Source of the DNA: Candidatus Fermentibacteraceae bacterium
GTDB taxonomy: Bacteria > Fermentibacterota > Fermentibacteria > Fermentibacterales > JCC-6
Direction: 5' to 3'
DNA length: 64,000 bases
Assembly: GCA_027067855.1 (NCBI GenBank)
Contig: JAMOUX010000036.1
Location: 1-64,000, forward strand
Shown here: positions 37,131-45,553 of the stretch, piece by piece
How positions within the stretch are numbered: the first letter of the stretch is position 1
Layout of the letters: each line of letters opens with the position of its first letter
The notes under the pieces: generated by a model
Told to the model about the DNA's origin: nothing
The model's input: the letters and a program-made list of their open reading frames with translations, nothing else
Databases searched by the model: none
Position numbers and translations under genes: made by a program

Positions 37131-38002
37131 TCCGCCCCGGGGGAAATGAGATCGAGGATGCCTTTCATGAGTTCCGATCCGGCTCCCGGTCTCCTCATAA
37201 GCCATGTTCCCACCTGCACCATCGCAGCACCCGCCGCAAGCAGTTCCAGAACGTCTTCCGGTCCGCTGACTCCTCCCGAGGCCAGTACCGGGATATTCAC
37301 GGCCTCCGACACCAGATGCACCCTGGCCACCGTGAGCGGCAGCAAGGCCGGTGACGAGTAGCCTCCCACTTTGCGGAGCAGCGCCGGCCTGCCCGTTCTC
37401 CAGTCCAGCTTCATTCCCAGGAACGTGTTACTCACCGTTACGGCCCCGGCGCCCCCTTCCTCCGCCGCCGAAGCCGATTCCGTGATATCACCCTCGTTCG
37501 GCGTGAGTTTTACGCTGAAGGGCCGCGAAGAAACACCGGCCACCAGGCGGGATACACTCTCCACCACCTCCGGTGAGGCTCCGAAGGCCTTACCTCCCTC
37601 CGCTACGTTCGGACACGAAACATTCACCTCGTAGGCCATCGGCACCGGGGAGGTCTCCAGCCTCTCCACCACCGCGGCGAATTCTTCCCGGGCCTCGCCG
37701 GCCACGTTCACCAGCAGGGGGACGGGCAGCCCGGCGGCCATGGGAAGGATCTCATCCACCACGTATTCCACTCCGGGGTTTGCAAGGCCCACCGAATTAA
37801 GTATGCCGAACCCGGTCTCCACTATTCTGGGAGGAGGGTTGCCGTCCCTGGGAGCCAGAGTCGTGGCTTTGGACACCACCGCAGCCACTCCGTCCAGCAT
37901 TCCCATCTTCATCAACTCGAGGCCGAAACCGGCGGTACCCGAAGCGAGCATGAGGGGAGAATCGAATTTCCTGCCCCACAACGACCACGTAACCTTCTTC
38001 AA
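37127..38002 (-). CDS. pyrD: Dihydroorotate dehydrogenase, class 1B catalytic subunit
   Basis: PyrD oxidises dihydroorotate to orotate using FMN, passing electrons to PyrK and NAD+. The 291-residue barrel has the class 1 signature: ASGTAGFG at the N-terminus, the catalytic cysteine in YEVNVSCPNV, FSVKLTPNEGDI and the FMN-phosphate site IPVLASGGVSGPEDVLELLA. The start is TTG 38002, 7 bases after GGAGG. It overlaps the pyrK stop as TTGA, matching the coupling style of the operon; an earlier TTG at 38017 lacks a ribosome site. Confidence 0.95.
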   Translation of the reverse strand: MKKVTWSLWGRKFDSPLMLASGTAGFGLELMKMGMLDGVAAVVSKATTLAPRDGNPPPRIVETGFGILNSVGLANPGVEYVVDEILPMAAGLPVPLLVNVAGEAREEFAAVVERLETSPVPMAYEVNVSCPNVAEGGKAFGASPEVVESVSRLVAGVSSRPFSVKLTPNEGDITESASAAEEGGAGAVTVSNTFLGMKLDWRTGRPALLRKVGGYSSPALLPLTVARVHLVSEAVNIPVLASGGVSGPEDVLELLAAGAAMVQVGTWLMRRPGAGSELMKGILDLISPGAE

Positions 38003-38760
38003 TCCGTCTCCTCCCAACGGGACCAGTCGATATCACCGGCCGGGACCACCGGACCCGCGGTACAACACTTGAAATACCCGCCGGCGGCGGCGGGTATGGA
38101 GCAACACTCGCAGGCACCCCATCCGCAACCCATTCTCGCTTCCGTGGAAACCTGGATTCTTTCCCGGATTCCGGGCGGGACCGCTTTAATCACCGCTTTC
38201 ATCATGGCCACCGGCCCACACAGGGCCACGTTGGAATACTCATGCCAATCCACGTCGGGAAGCAGGTCCGTCACCAGGCCCCGGATTCCGACCGATCCGT
38301 CCTCGGTAGCCACCCTGGTATCCGCGACACCGGCATCCGGCAGGTCATCCGAGGACGATGCTCCCAATAACGCCGTCCCACTCTCGATCCTGGCCGCCAG
38401 GAAGGGAAACCCGGCCGCTCCGAGTCCGCCTCCCACAAGCAGCCACCTCCCGCCGGCAAGACGGTATCCGCGACCCAGGGGACCCAGTACCCTGAGCGTA
38501 TCTCCGGAGGATACCTCCGAAATCTTCCGGGTACCCCGCCCCTTCACCCGGAACAGGATGGAAAAAGCGCCGTCTTCCACCCGGTGCAGAGTGAACGGCC
38601 GCCTGAGCACGGGAAAGATCCCGCCGGGCGCCTCGACCTGGATAAACCGCCCGGGCGCCGCCTCTTCCAGAAATTCATCACCGGCCTCCATGGTGATCCT
38701 TACGATTCCCGGGAGAACTTCCTCGCGCGCCAGGACCACGGCAGGCATATCGATACTCAT
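37999..38760 (-). CDS. pyrK: Dihydroorotate dehydrogenase electron-transfer subunit
   Basis: PyrK carries FAD and a 2Fe-2S cluster and links PyrD to NAD+. The 253-residue protein has the ferredoxin-reductase-like FAD domain (RRPFTLHRV, with RVKGRGTRKISEVSSGDTLR), the NAD-binding segment (WLLVGGGLGAAGF, later VALCGPVAMMKAV), and a cysteine-rich C-terminus (RMGCGWGACECCSIP and KCCTAGPVV) holding the cluster. Two extra cysteines, in CECC and CC, are present beyond the usual four. ATG 38760 overlaps the upstream stop as ATGA, and its ribosome site is provided by the poly-Glu codons of that gene. Confidence 0.95.
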   Translation of the reverse strand: MSIDMPAVVLAREEVLPGIVRITMEAGDEFLEEAAPGRFIQVEAPGGIFPVLRRPFTLHRVEDGAFSILFRVKGRGTRKISEVSSGDTLRVLGPLGRGYRLAGGRWLLVGGGLGAAGFPFLAARIESGTALLGASSSDDLPDAGVADTRVATEDGSVGIRGLVTDLLPDVDWHEYSNVALCGPVAMMKAVIKAVPPGIRERIQVSTEARMGCGWGACECCSIPAAAGGYFKCCTAGPVVPAGDIDWSRWEETD

Positions 38761-40430
38761 TCCTCCTCTTCTTCCTCCTCTTCCTCCGTTTCCCCGCCGT
38801 AGAGCCTGGACTCCGCAGCCCGGGCATACTCATGGTCCGGGTATCTCTCCACAAGCATATTCAGGTAATCTTCCAGGATACCGTCATCCACCCTCGCTCC
38901 TTCACCGGCTACGTACGCCGCCCAGAGAAGTTCCGGACCCGATATCCTTCCACGGGGTGATTTCACTACCCTGTCCAGCATCTCCCAAGCTTTCCGGAAT
39001 CCGGATTTTCCAATGATCTCCCATGCTCTTTCCAGCACGACGGAGGGCCGCCCTGCGTAGTCAGACCTCCTGGGCAGTCCCAATTTATCCTCTATTTCCG
39101 TTGCGATATCGCTGGAATCGCTAAGGGCATATGCTTCCAGGAGCAGCGACTCCACGGAGTCCGGAGGCACCGGCAATACCTGGGAAAGAATTACCAGGGA
39201 AGCGGCTTTCTCCAGGGGAGGAGCATCTTCCCGCACATGGAACAGATGCTCCAGCGCCAGGGAATCACCCGGACCGTACAGGTCCATTCGCTTCTCCGCC
39301 ACCATTATTTCCCTCAGCCACCGTTCCTCTTCTCCCGCGTCCTCCATATCTTTCATGTATTCCAGCAACAAACGGAGATCCCTGCTCCTGTCGGTCGCCA
39401 GTCTTATCCACATGTAATCACCGGTCCTGGCGGCCAGTTCATTCAGGTCCGACAGCGCATCCTCCAGCCTGCCCTCCTTTTCCAGGAGCAGCGCCCTTCG
39501 GTAAAGCGCCTCGGCCCCCTGGGCACGGTACGGATCCAGGTCCGCCGCCGAACGGTACGACTCCAGGGCGCCTGTGATATCTCCGGAAAGTTCCTTGGCC
39601 TTACCATCAAGGAGCGCCACCGCCGCCGTTTCGAAGTTCGAGCGGTATCCCGCCAGGAGTCTGTCGAGAACTTCGACGGCGTCTTCCGGGCGGTTTTCTT
39701 CCAGGTAGGCCTCCGCAGCGGTGATCATGGCCCTGTAGTAACCTTCCCCCCTGCCGAATCGCCGGGCGGCCTCCAGGGCCAGAACGGCGCCGGTGTCGGC
39801 CCTGCCTTCTTCCATGAATACCATGCCCTTCATGAGTATCATCTCGGCCGCGAGACTGTCGTCTCCGGGGACCGTCATGCTGTCCGCCACGGCCAGGGCG
39901 TCCCCGGGACGTCCGGCCTTCAACAGGGCGTCCATGAGGTGGATCCTGGACATAGAATACAAACGTTCATCCCTCCGTGATACATTCCCGAAAAAAGCCG
40001 AGGCATCCCCATACCGACCCAGTTCCATCGCGGCCAGCCCCATTCCCATAGCCGCCCTGTCCGTTATCTCCGGATCATCAGACATCACCGCGGCCGAGGC
40101 GTAGGCCATCATGGCTTCCGCGAAGTCGGAGGTTCCGCTTCCGGTCAAGGTTCTCTTGCCGGATTGAAGAAACGCATCCCCCAGGAGAAGTTGCGCATCG
40201 TCGGCCCATTTGCTGTCGGGGTAGAGCGCCAGAACTTTGGCGGCGCCGTCTATGGCCCGATCCAGCAGGATCTCCTCGGCGGAAACCGGATTATCGGGAT
40301 TCTCGTCCGCCAGTTCCATCGCCTCCTCGTAGCTTTTCCTGGCATTGTAGAAGGTATTGTAGTACACGCAAGACAGGCCGGCGACCGACAACAGCAACGC
40401 GAGCATGAACATGATCCCGGTCATCTTCAT
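38757..40430 (-). CDS. TPR lipoprotein with poly-glutamate tail
   Basis: The 557-residue protein has a signal peptide and lipobox (MFMLALLLSVAGLSC) followed directly by VYYNTFYNARKSYEEA. This start is seen in TPR lipoproteins of the FCB group and in BamD-like envelope proteins. Many TPR units fill the rest (PDSKWADDAQLLLGDAFLQ, TAAEAYLEENRPEDAVEVLD, AEALYRRALLLEKEGRLEDA). The C-terminus ends in nine consecutive glutamates, whose GAG/GAA codons act as the pyrK ribosome site. ATG 40430 overlaps the pyrC stop as ATGA. Its place between pyrC and pyrK is unexpected. Confidence 0.9.
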   Translation of the reverse strand: MKMTGIMFMLALLLSVAGLSCVYYNTFYNARKSYEEAMELADENPDNPVSAEEILLDRAIDGAAKVLALYPDSKWADDAQLLLGDAFLQSGKRTLTGSGTSDFAEAMMAYASAAVMSDDPEITDRAAMGMGLAAMELGRYGDASAFFGNVSRRDERLYSMSRIHLMDALLKAGRPGDALAVADSMTVPGDDSLAAEMILMKGMVFMEEGRADTGAVLALEAARRFGRGEGYYRAMITAAEAYLEENRPEDAVEVLDRLLAGYRSNFETAAVALLDGKAKELSGDITGALESYRSAADLDPYRAQGAEALYRRALLLEKEGRLEDALSDLNELAARTGDYMWIRLATDRSRDLRLLLEYMKDMEDAGEEERWLREIMVAEKRMDLYGPGDSLALEHLFHVREDAPPLEKAASLVILSQVLPVPPDSVESLLLEAYALSDSSDIATEIEDKLGLPRRSDYAGRPSVVLERAWEIIGKSGFRKAWEMLDRVVKSPRGRISGPELLWAAYVAGEGARVDDGILEDYLNMLVERYPDHEYARAAESRLYGGETEEEEEEEEE

Positions 40431-41716
40431 GATACGCCTTCCCGGTAGACCGGCCCGCCTATCCATACCATTTCCACCCTGCCCCTGAGGAGCCTCCCGG
40501 CGAACGGAGTGTTACGGGACCTTGAATACATGTTCTCGTCCTTCAGGAAATATTCCCGTGCGGGATCGAAGAGAACGCACTCCGCCCGCCCGCCGTGAAC
40601 GATCGCCGGGGCATCGATACCCAGGATGGAAGCGGGACCGGTGGTGAGCAGGGCCAGGATCTCGAGGGGTTGCATTCCGGCGTTTCCCAGGATCTCCAGG
40701 GTTACCGGCAACAGTGTTTCCAGGCCCGTTATCCCGAAAGCCGCCTCCGGCATCGGCAGATCCTTCTTCCCCGGAAAATGGGGAGCGTGGTCGGAGGCCA
40801 CCGCGTTCACCATTCCCTTCGCCACCATCTCAACCAGTTCCTTCCTGTCCTCCGGTGACCTCAGGGGAGGATTCATCTTGGCCATGGAACCGGATTCCTC
40901 CACCGCCCTCTCGTCCAGGGCCATGTGATGAGGGGTCACGTCCACGGTCGCTCCGGCGCTTCGGAACGGATCGGAACGAGCCAGCTCCACGCTTCTCGGA
41001 AGAGAAAGATGAGTCAGGTGCAACCGCCCGGGAGCCCCGGAGGCCAGCTCCAGGCACCTCGCCACGTCCACGGTTTCGGATTTGGACGGAATACCGGTCA
41101 ATCCCATTCGACGCGCCGTCCCGCCGGCGTTCATGCATCCTCCGGATAATCTCTTATCCTCGGGATGCTCTATCACCACTCCGTTCACCGCCGCCACGGC
41201 GTCAAGGGCCGCCAGCAGGATGCGGGGATCCTGGATGGGATCTCCATCATCCGAGAAAGCCTTAACGCCCATTTCCATCATGGCCCTGAGATCGGTCGGT
41301 TCAATACCCGCCCTGCCCATGGTTACGCAGGGTATCGGCACCACTGTAACAGGCGAGACCTTTGCGGCCCGATCCAGAAGTTCCTCCACCCTGGACGGGG
41401 AATCCATCGGAGGATCGGTGTTGGGCATAACACCCACGGTGGTCACTCCCCCGGCCAGGGCCGCCGCCAGGCCGGTTTTCACCGTTTCCGATTCTTCGTC
41501 ACCGGGTTCCCGCAGATGAACATGCATGTCCACCAGGCCGGGAAACAGCCACTTCCCCCCGCCGTCCACCCTCGTGGCGTCCTCCGGAACCGGAGAAGTA
41601 CCGTCCACGAACTCCAGTCCGCCTCCGGCCAGCAATACGTCGCGGATCCCGTCCAGCCCCGAAACGGGATCCAGCACCCTGACTCCGGTAACCAGGATAC
41701 TTTCCAGCAGCTTCAC
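40427..41716 (-). CDS. pyrC: Dihydroorotase
   Basis: The zinc amidohydrolase interconverts carbamoyl-aspartate and dihydroorotate. The 429-residue class I (PyrC-2 type) protein has the metal motif DMHVHLREPG with both His, GVTTVGVMPNTDPP, later metal ligands in VIEHPED and HLTHLS, and the catalytic Asp in ASDHAPHFPGKK. The start is GTG 41716; the codon two before it is a stop, so it is the first possible start. The class I dihydroorotase seen with aspartate carbamoyltransferase in other bacteria is here without pyrB in the window. Confidence 0.95.
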   Translation of the reverse strand: MKLLESILVTGVRVLDPVSGLDGIRDVLLAGGGLEFVDGTSPVPEDATRVDGGGKWLFPGLVDMHVHLREPGDEESETVKTGLAAALAGGVTTVGVMPNTDPPMDSPSRVEELLDRAAKVSPVTVVPIPCVTMGRAGIEPTDLRAMMEMGVKAFSDDGDPIQDPRILLAALDAVAAVNGVVIEHPEDKRLSGGCMNAGGTARRMGLTGIPSKSETVDVARCLELASGAPGRLHLTHLSLPRSVELARSDPFRSAGATVDVTPHHMALDERAVEESGSMAKMNPPLRSPEDRKELVEMVAKGMVNAVASDHAPHFPGKKDLPMPEAAFGITGLETLLPVTLEILGNAGMQPLEILALLTTGPASILGIDAPAIVHGGRAECVLFDPAREYFLKDENMYSRSRNTPFAGRLLRGRVEMVWIGGPVYREGVS

Positions 41717-41743
41717 CTCTCAATCACCGGGAGAGCCTGGGAA

Positions 41744-43009
41744 TCAATCGGAATAGTCCTTCCCGTCCGATGAGGACATGCCGCCGTCGGGGGCATTCTC
41801 CCGGGTAAAGTCTTTCCTGTCCGCAATTATCCGGCGTTCCGGCGCGGAGTTCCAGTCCCCCCGCGCGAGAATGGATTCCACCACCTTCGTCGCCGTTCCG
41901 CCGGAGTTGAAGGCTTCGAAAAATTTCACCGCCCATCTCTCCGTCTCGTCGACTATCCTGTTCCTGTATTTCTCCGGCAGGGCCATTATCTTGTGATGGA
42001 ACGGAAGGTTGGCCCTCTTGTAATCGCCGGAGTTCCTGGAATATCCACGGGAATCCGCCCACCGGACTATCTCGTTCCAGAGATCCATGGGAACTCCCTT
42101 GTCGGGATTTTTAACGTACGACCCGTTCTCGATGATCGCGTTACCGCTCCGCGGGTCCATCTCCAGGCCGAAAACCACGTTCTGCCACAGGGTCCCCACG
42201 TTACCCTTGTTTATACCGTACTCCCTGAACATCCCCACCTTGTCCAGGGGCGTACCGCTTATACCGTGCTGGGCTATGACGACTCCGTACGGGGAAATGG
42301 CCCGGGCTATTTCACCGGTCCTTCCCAGGTCTATTCCCTCTCCCTCTCCCTTGGACGAATCATAGGTTCCATGCTTCGAACCGTTCGAAATGGCGAGAAA
42401 GTCGGGGAAGACGCCCCAGGAGTTCAAGCCTCCCACGAAGTACCGGGCTTCCTGAACGGTGGTGAGTACCCCGGCGCCCCTTATTTCCCCCACCTCGGCC
42501 TCAAGGCCGAGGTACGGCGGTATGTGCATGGCCAGATCCCTGGTGAACACCAGGTTCTCGTAGTCGGGGTTATGGGACGCGTCCACCGCCACCGATGTCC
42601 AACCCTTCGATATCGCCCAGGGAACCGTGACCACCGCCTCATCCCTGTCCGCCTCCGATTTTATTACGTAGTGATCCATGTGAAGAGCGTATACAACGCC
42701 GTCCCCCAGCATGCTGGAGTATTCCATGGCGAACCAGGGCAAATTTTCGAAATTGACGCCGGTGTACCCCGATTCGGTTTTCGAGAGTTCGAGAATGACG
42801 AAGGAATCGGTGTTCTTGGCCGCCCGCATAACACCCAGAGCGGTATAGGGATTCCTAACGTTGACGGCCAGGGCTATCGCCTTCTCCCCGACGGCCGCCG
42901 CCGCTATGTCTCTCACGCTCACGAGACCGCACCTGCTCCCGGGAAGGGCCTTTCTTACATTCAGAGGTCTCAGTTCCAGGAACCTTTCGTAATCCCGTAT
43001 ATTCACCAT
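41744..43009 (-). CDS. fba: Class II fructose-bisphosphate aldolase family protein
   Basis: This zinc-dependent aldolase, of glycolysis/gluconeogenesis, has 421 residues, longer than the 300-360 usual for the class. Recognisable motifs include the active-site Asp and zinc His in ALHMDHYVIKS, WTSVAVDASHNPDYENLV, the glutamate region LGLEAEVGEIRG, the zinc His in SNGSKHGTYD and VVIAQHGISGTP. A charged tail of about 30 residues closes it. ATG 43009 follows GAGGA by 8 bases. It leads the pyr operon with a 27-base gap to pyrC. A related aldolase (tagatose or ketose-bisphosphate) cannot be excluded. Confidence 0.88.
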   Translation of the reverse strand: MVNIRDYERFLELRPLNVRKALPGSRCGLVSVRDIAAAAVGEKAIALAVNVRNPYTALGVMRAAKNTDSFVILELSKTESGYTGVNFENLPWFAMEYSSMLGDGVVYALHMDHYVIKSEADRDEAVVTVPWAISKGWTSVAVDASHNPDYENLVFTRDLAMHIPPYLGLEAEVGEIRGAGVLTTVQEARYFVGGLNSWGVFPDFLAISNGSKHGTYDSSKGEGEGIDLGRTGEIARAISPYGVVIAQHGISGTPLDKVGMFREYGINKGNVGTLWQNVVFGLEMDPRSGNAIIENGSYVKNPDKGVPMDLWNEIVRWADSRGYSRNSGDYKRANLPFHHKIMALPEKYRNRIVDETERWAVKFFEAFNSGGTATKVVESILARGDWNSAPERRIIADRKDFTRENAPDGGMSSSDGKDYSD

Positions 43010-43035
43010 GTTTTCATTCCTCGCATCAGGGGTGT

Positions 43036-43064
43036 TTGACCGTAACTTCCAGGAATGTTAATAT
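43036..43064 (+). promoter_or_regulatory. Promoter for ktrB-ktrA
   Basis: TTGACC (43036-43041), a 17-base spacer and TAATAT (43059-43064) lie in the 78-base divergent gap with the aldolase gene. The -10 overlaps an upstream ATG at 43055, which rules that ATG out as the start. Confidence 0.7.
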
Positions 43065-43087
43065 GCTTCAAACCACGGGGGAGAGGA

Positions 43088-44872
43088 ATGGCGGAAAAGG
43101 CCGGGGGATTCCCGGGCGACAGGAATACAAGGTTGGTACTCGCGATCCTGGTTTTCGCGGTGCTGATCGTACGCTTCGGGTTCCTGCCCGGTTCACGTAA
43201 CGTCGAAACGATATCAGAATGGTTGATATCGGTGACCTCCGTGCTGTACCTGGCAGGCATCCTCCTGCCTCCGGGCAAACGGTCCATACGCGACAAATAC
43301 TCGGATGAGAAGTGGCTCTTCCTGTTCTCGTTCCTGTACCTCGCCTCGCTGGTACTGATACTGGCCTGGAGCCGGGCGAACGGGCGAGGCGCGGCCGCCT
43401 TCGAGGGTCCGTTCATGGTTGTCACAACCCTCTATACGATTTTCTGCTCCGCGAGGATATTCCTGGCCAGGTTCGGATCCTGGGCCGTGGGAACACTGGC
43501 TCCGTGGGCCGTTCTGCCGGTTTCCTTCGCCATAGTAATAGCCTTCGGAACCTTCATGCTCATGCTTCCCGCCTCCACCCCGGAGGGGGGGTTGAACCTG
43601 GTGGATTCCGCTTTCACCTCCACGTCCGCCACATGCGTCACCGGATTGATCGTACGTAACACCGCCACGGAGTTCACCCTGTTCGGACAGGTTGTAATCC
43701 TCATCCTGATCCAGGTGGGCGGCCTGGGCATCATGACCTTCGCCGCTTTTTTCGCCCTTTTCCTGGGACACAGTGCGGGACTCCGGGAATCAGCTTCCCT
43801 TACGAGGCTCATGGACAGCGACTTCATCAACGATCTGAAAAAGATGATGGGTTCCATCATAGGCTGGACCCTCACGATAGAAACAGTGGGAGCTTTCGTC
43901 CTCTACCTGATATGGAACGGCCAACCGGTGAATTGGTCCACCAGGATGAAGATATGGCAGAGCGTCTTCCACAGCGTATCAGCTTTCTGCAACGCCGGTT
44001 TCAGCCTGAACCCCGCGCCGGTGAACTCATCCGCGGGATTTTTCAGCAGCCCGGAGAACCTGGAAGGCTTCGCGCATACCCCCGGAATCCCCCTGACCAT
44101 CGGCATCCTCATAGTCCTGGGAGGCATCGGATTCATGGTCCTGACGACACTGGGTACCCACATGCTTCACAGGCTGCGCACCGGGACCAGGATGCGGATG
44201 TCCGTCCAGGTCAAACTGGTGCTCCTGATCACGGGAATCCTTATTATCGCCGGAATGGCGGCGTTTCTGGCGGCGGAGTGGAACGGCTCCCTGGCAGGCA
44301 TGTCCCCGGGACAGAAGCTGGCCAACTCTTTCCTCGGCTCGGTGACTCCCAGGACCGCGGGTTTCAACACCGTGCCCACCCGGATCCTGGCGCCGTCCCT
44401 GCTGTGGTTCTACGTAATCCTGATGTTCATAGGCGCATCACCCGGGGGAACCGGCGGGGGAATCAAGACCAGTACTCTCGGCGTGCTCTGGATGACCACG
44501 ATCTCGTTGCTCAGGCACAAGCCCGCCACCGAGATATGGAAGAGACGGATATCCGTCCACGACATCAAGAGGACCGCCGCGGTCTTCCTATTGGCATCAA
44601 TCACCTTCTGCCTGTCCGCCGGCATGCTCCTGGTATCCGAGAGCGGCGGATCGGGATTCGGACCCTTCGACTACATCTTCGAGGCCATGAGCGCCTTCGG
44701 AACCGTGGGACTGTCAACCGGAGTCACGCCTCATTTGACCTGGACGGGAAAGGTGATAATCATATTGACCATGTTCGCTGGGAGAATAGGACCGGCCGCA
44801 TTAGCTGCGGCCACGGGGGGAAGATACGTGATGCACTACAAGTACCCCGAGACCAGGATAACCATGGGCTGA
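43088..44872 (+). CDS. ktrB: Potassium uptake channel subunit, KtrB/TrkH family
   Basis: The potassium-translocating membrane subunit has 594 residues and about ten helices. The four selectivity-loop segments are visible: TSATCVTGLIV, FCNAGFSL, TPRTAGFNT and SAFGTVGLSTG. GGLGIMTFA is also typical. An N-terminal extension of two to three helices precedes the core. ATG 43088 has AGAGGA just upstream and follows the promoter; ATG 43055 lies inside the -10 box. It works with KtrA, encoded 18 bases downstream. Confidence 0.94.
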   Translation: MAEKAGGFPGDRNTRLVLAILVFAVLIVRFGFLPGSRNVETISEWLISVTSVLYLAGILLPPGKRSIRDKYSDEKWLFLFSFLYLASLVLILAWSRANGRGAAAFEGPFMVVTTLYTIFCSARIFLARFGSWAVGTLAPWAVLPVSFAIVIAFGTFMLMLPASTPEGGLNLVDSAFTSTSATCVTGLIVRNTATEFTLFGQVVILILIQVGGLGIMTFAAFFALFLGHSAGLRESASLTRLMDSDFINDLKKMMGSIIGWTLTIETVGAFVLYLIWNGQPVNWSTRMKIWQSVFHSVSAFCNAGFSLNPAPVNSSAGFFSSPENLEGFAHTPGIPLTIGILIVLGGIGFMVLTTLGTHMLHRLRTGTRMRMSVQVKLVLLITGILIIAGMAAFLAAEWNGSLAGMSPGQKLANSFLGSVTPRTAGFNTVPTRILAPSLLWFYVILMFIGASPGGTGGGIKTSTLGVLWMTTISLLRHKPATEIWKRRISVHDIKRTAAVFLLASITFCLSAGMLLVSESGGSGFGPFDYIFEAMSAFGTVGLSTGVTPHLTWTGKVIIILTMFAGRIGPAALAAATGGRYVMHYKYPETRITMG

Positions 44873-44890
44873 CGCCCAGGGGGAGGCACT

Positions 44891-45550
44891 TTGAAAGCGC
44901 AGAAATTCGCAGTCATCGGGCTTGGATCCTTCGGTTTCAGCCTGGCTACCAAGTTGGAGGAATTGGGAGCCGAAGTTCTGGCCATCGACCGCAACGAACG
45001 CATAATCCAGGAAATAAGCAATTCGGTTTCCGCAGCCGTGGCCTTCGATTGCACCGACGAAAAGATGCTGGAAGCCCATGGTCTGGCTAACATGGACCTG
45101 GTCATCGTCGCCATCGGGGAAGATTTCGGCTCCAATGTGCTGGTAACCAAGATTCTCAAGGATATGGACCGGATAGTGCACAGCAGGGCCACCAGCAAGC
45201 GGGAGGCCAGGATACTGAAAGCCGTGGGGGCCGACCATATCTACACTCCCGAGCAGACCCAGGGCCTGACCGAGGCCAGGCGGCTGACTCTCCAGGGAGT
45301 GGAGTCGTACATACCCCTCTCAGGCGGAATAGTCTTCGCTCATGTGGAGGTCAAACCGGCGATGGTCGGCAAGATGCTGCGGGATCTTGATATCCGGAGA
45401 ATTTTCGGCCTCAACATAGCATACATCGGACGAATGACGGAAGACGGAAGAAAGTACCGTATACCCAGACCGGATGATGTCTTCAGGGAAGACGATCACA
45501 TCTTCATCATGGGCACCCAGGAAGACATAAAGAGATTCCTCCAGAGCTGA
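44891..45550 (+). CDS. ktrA: Potassium uptake regulatory subunit, KtrA/TrkA family (RCK)
   Basis: The cytoplasmic gating ring subunit has 219 residues: an RCK_N Rossmann domain (FAVIGLGSFGFSLATKLEEL, acidic LAIDRNE, AFDCTDEKMLEAHGLANMD) and an RCK_C domain (ARRLTLQGVESYIPLSGGIV to EDDHIFIMGTQEDIKRF). It binds nucleotides (ATP/ADP or NAD) and opens KtrB. The start is TTG 44891, 4 bases after GGGGGAGG. It converges with the gene at 45554, with only 3 bases between stops. Confidence 0.94.
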   Translation: MKAQKFAVIGLGSFGFSLATKLEELGAEVLAIDRNERIIQEISNSVSAAVAFDCTDEKMLEAHGLANMDLVIVAIGEDFGSNVLVTKILKDMDRIVHSRATSKREARILKAVGADHIYTPEQTQGLTEARRLTLQGVESYIPLSGGIVFAHVEVKPAMVGKMLRDLDIRRIFGLNIAYIGRMTEDGRKYRIPRPDDVFREDDHIFIMGTQEDIKRFLQS

Positions 45551-45553
45551 GCC

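Noticed and set aside
43055-43087. Earlier ATG for ktrB
   Set aside because: It lies within the -10 region of the predicted promoter and has no ribosome site. ATG 43088 fits better.
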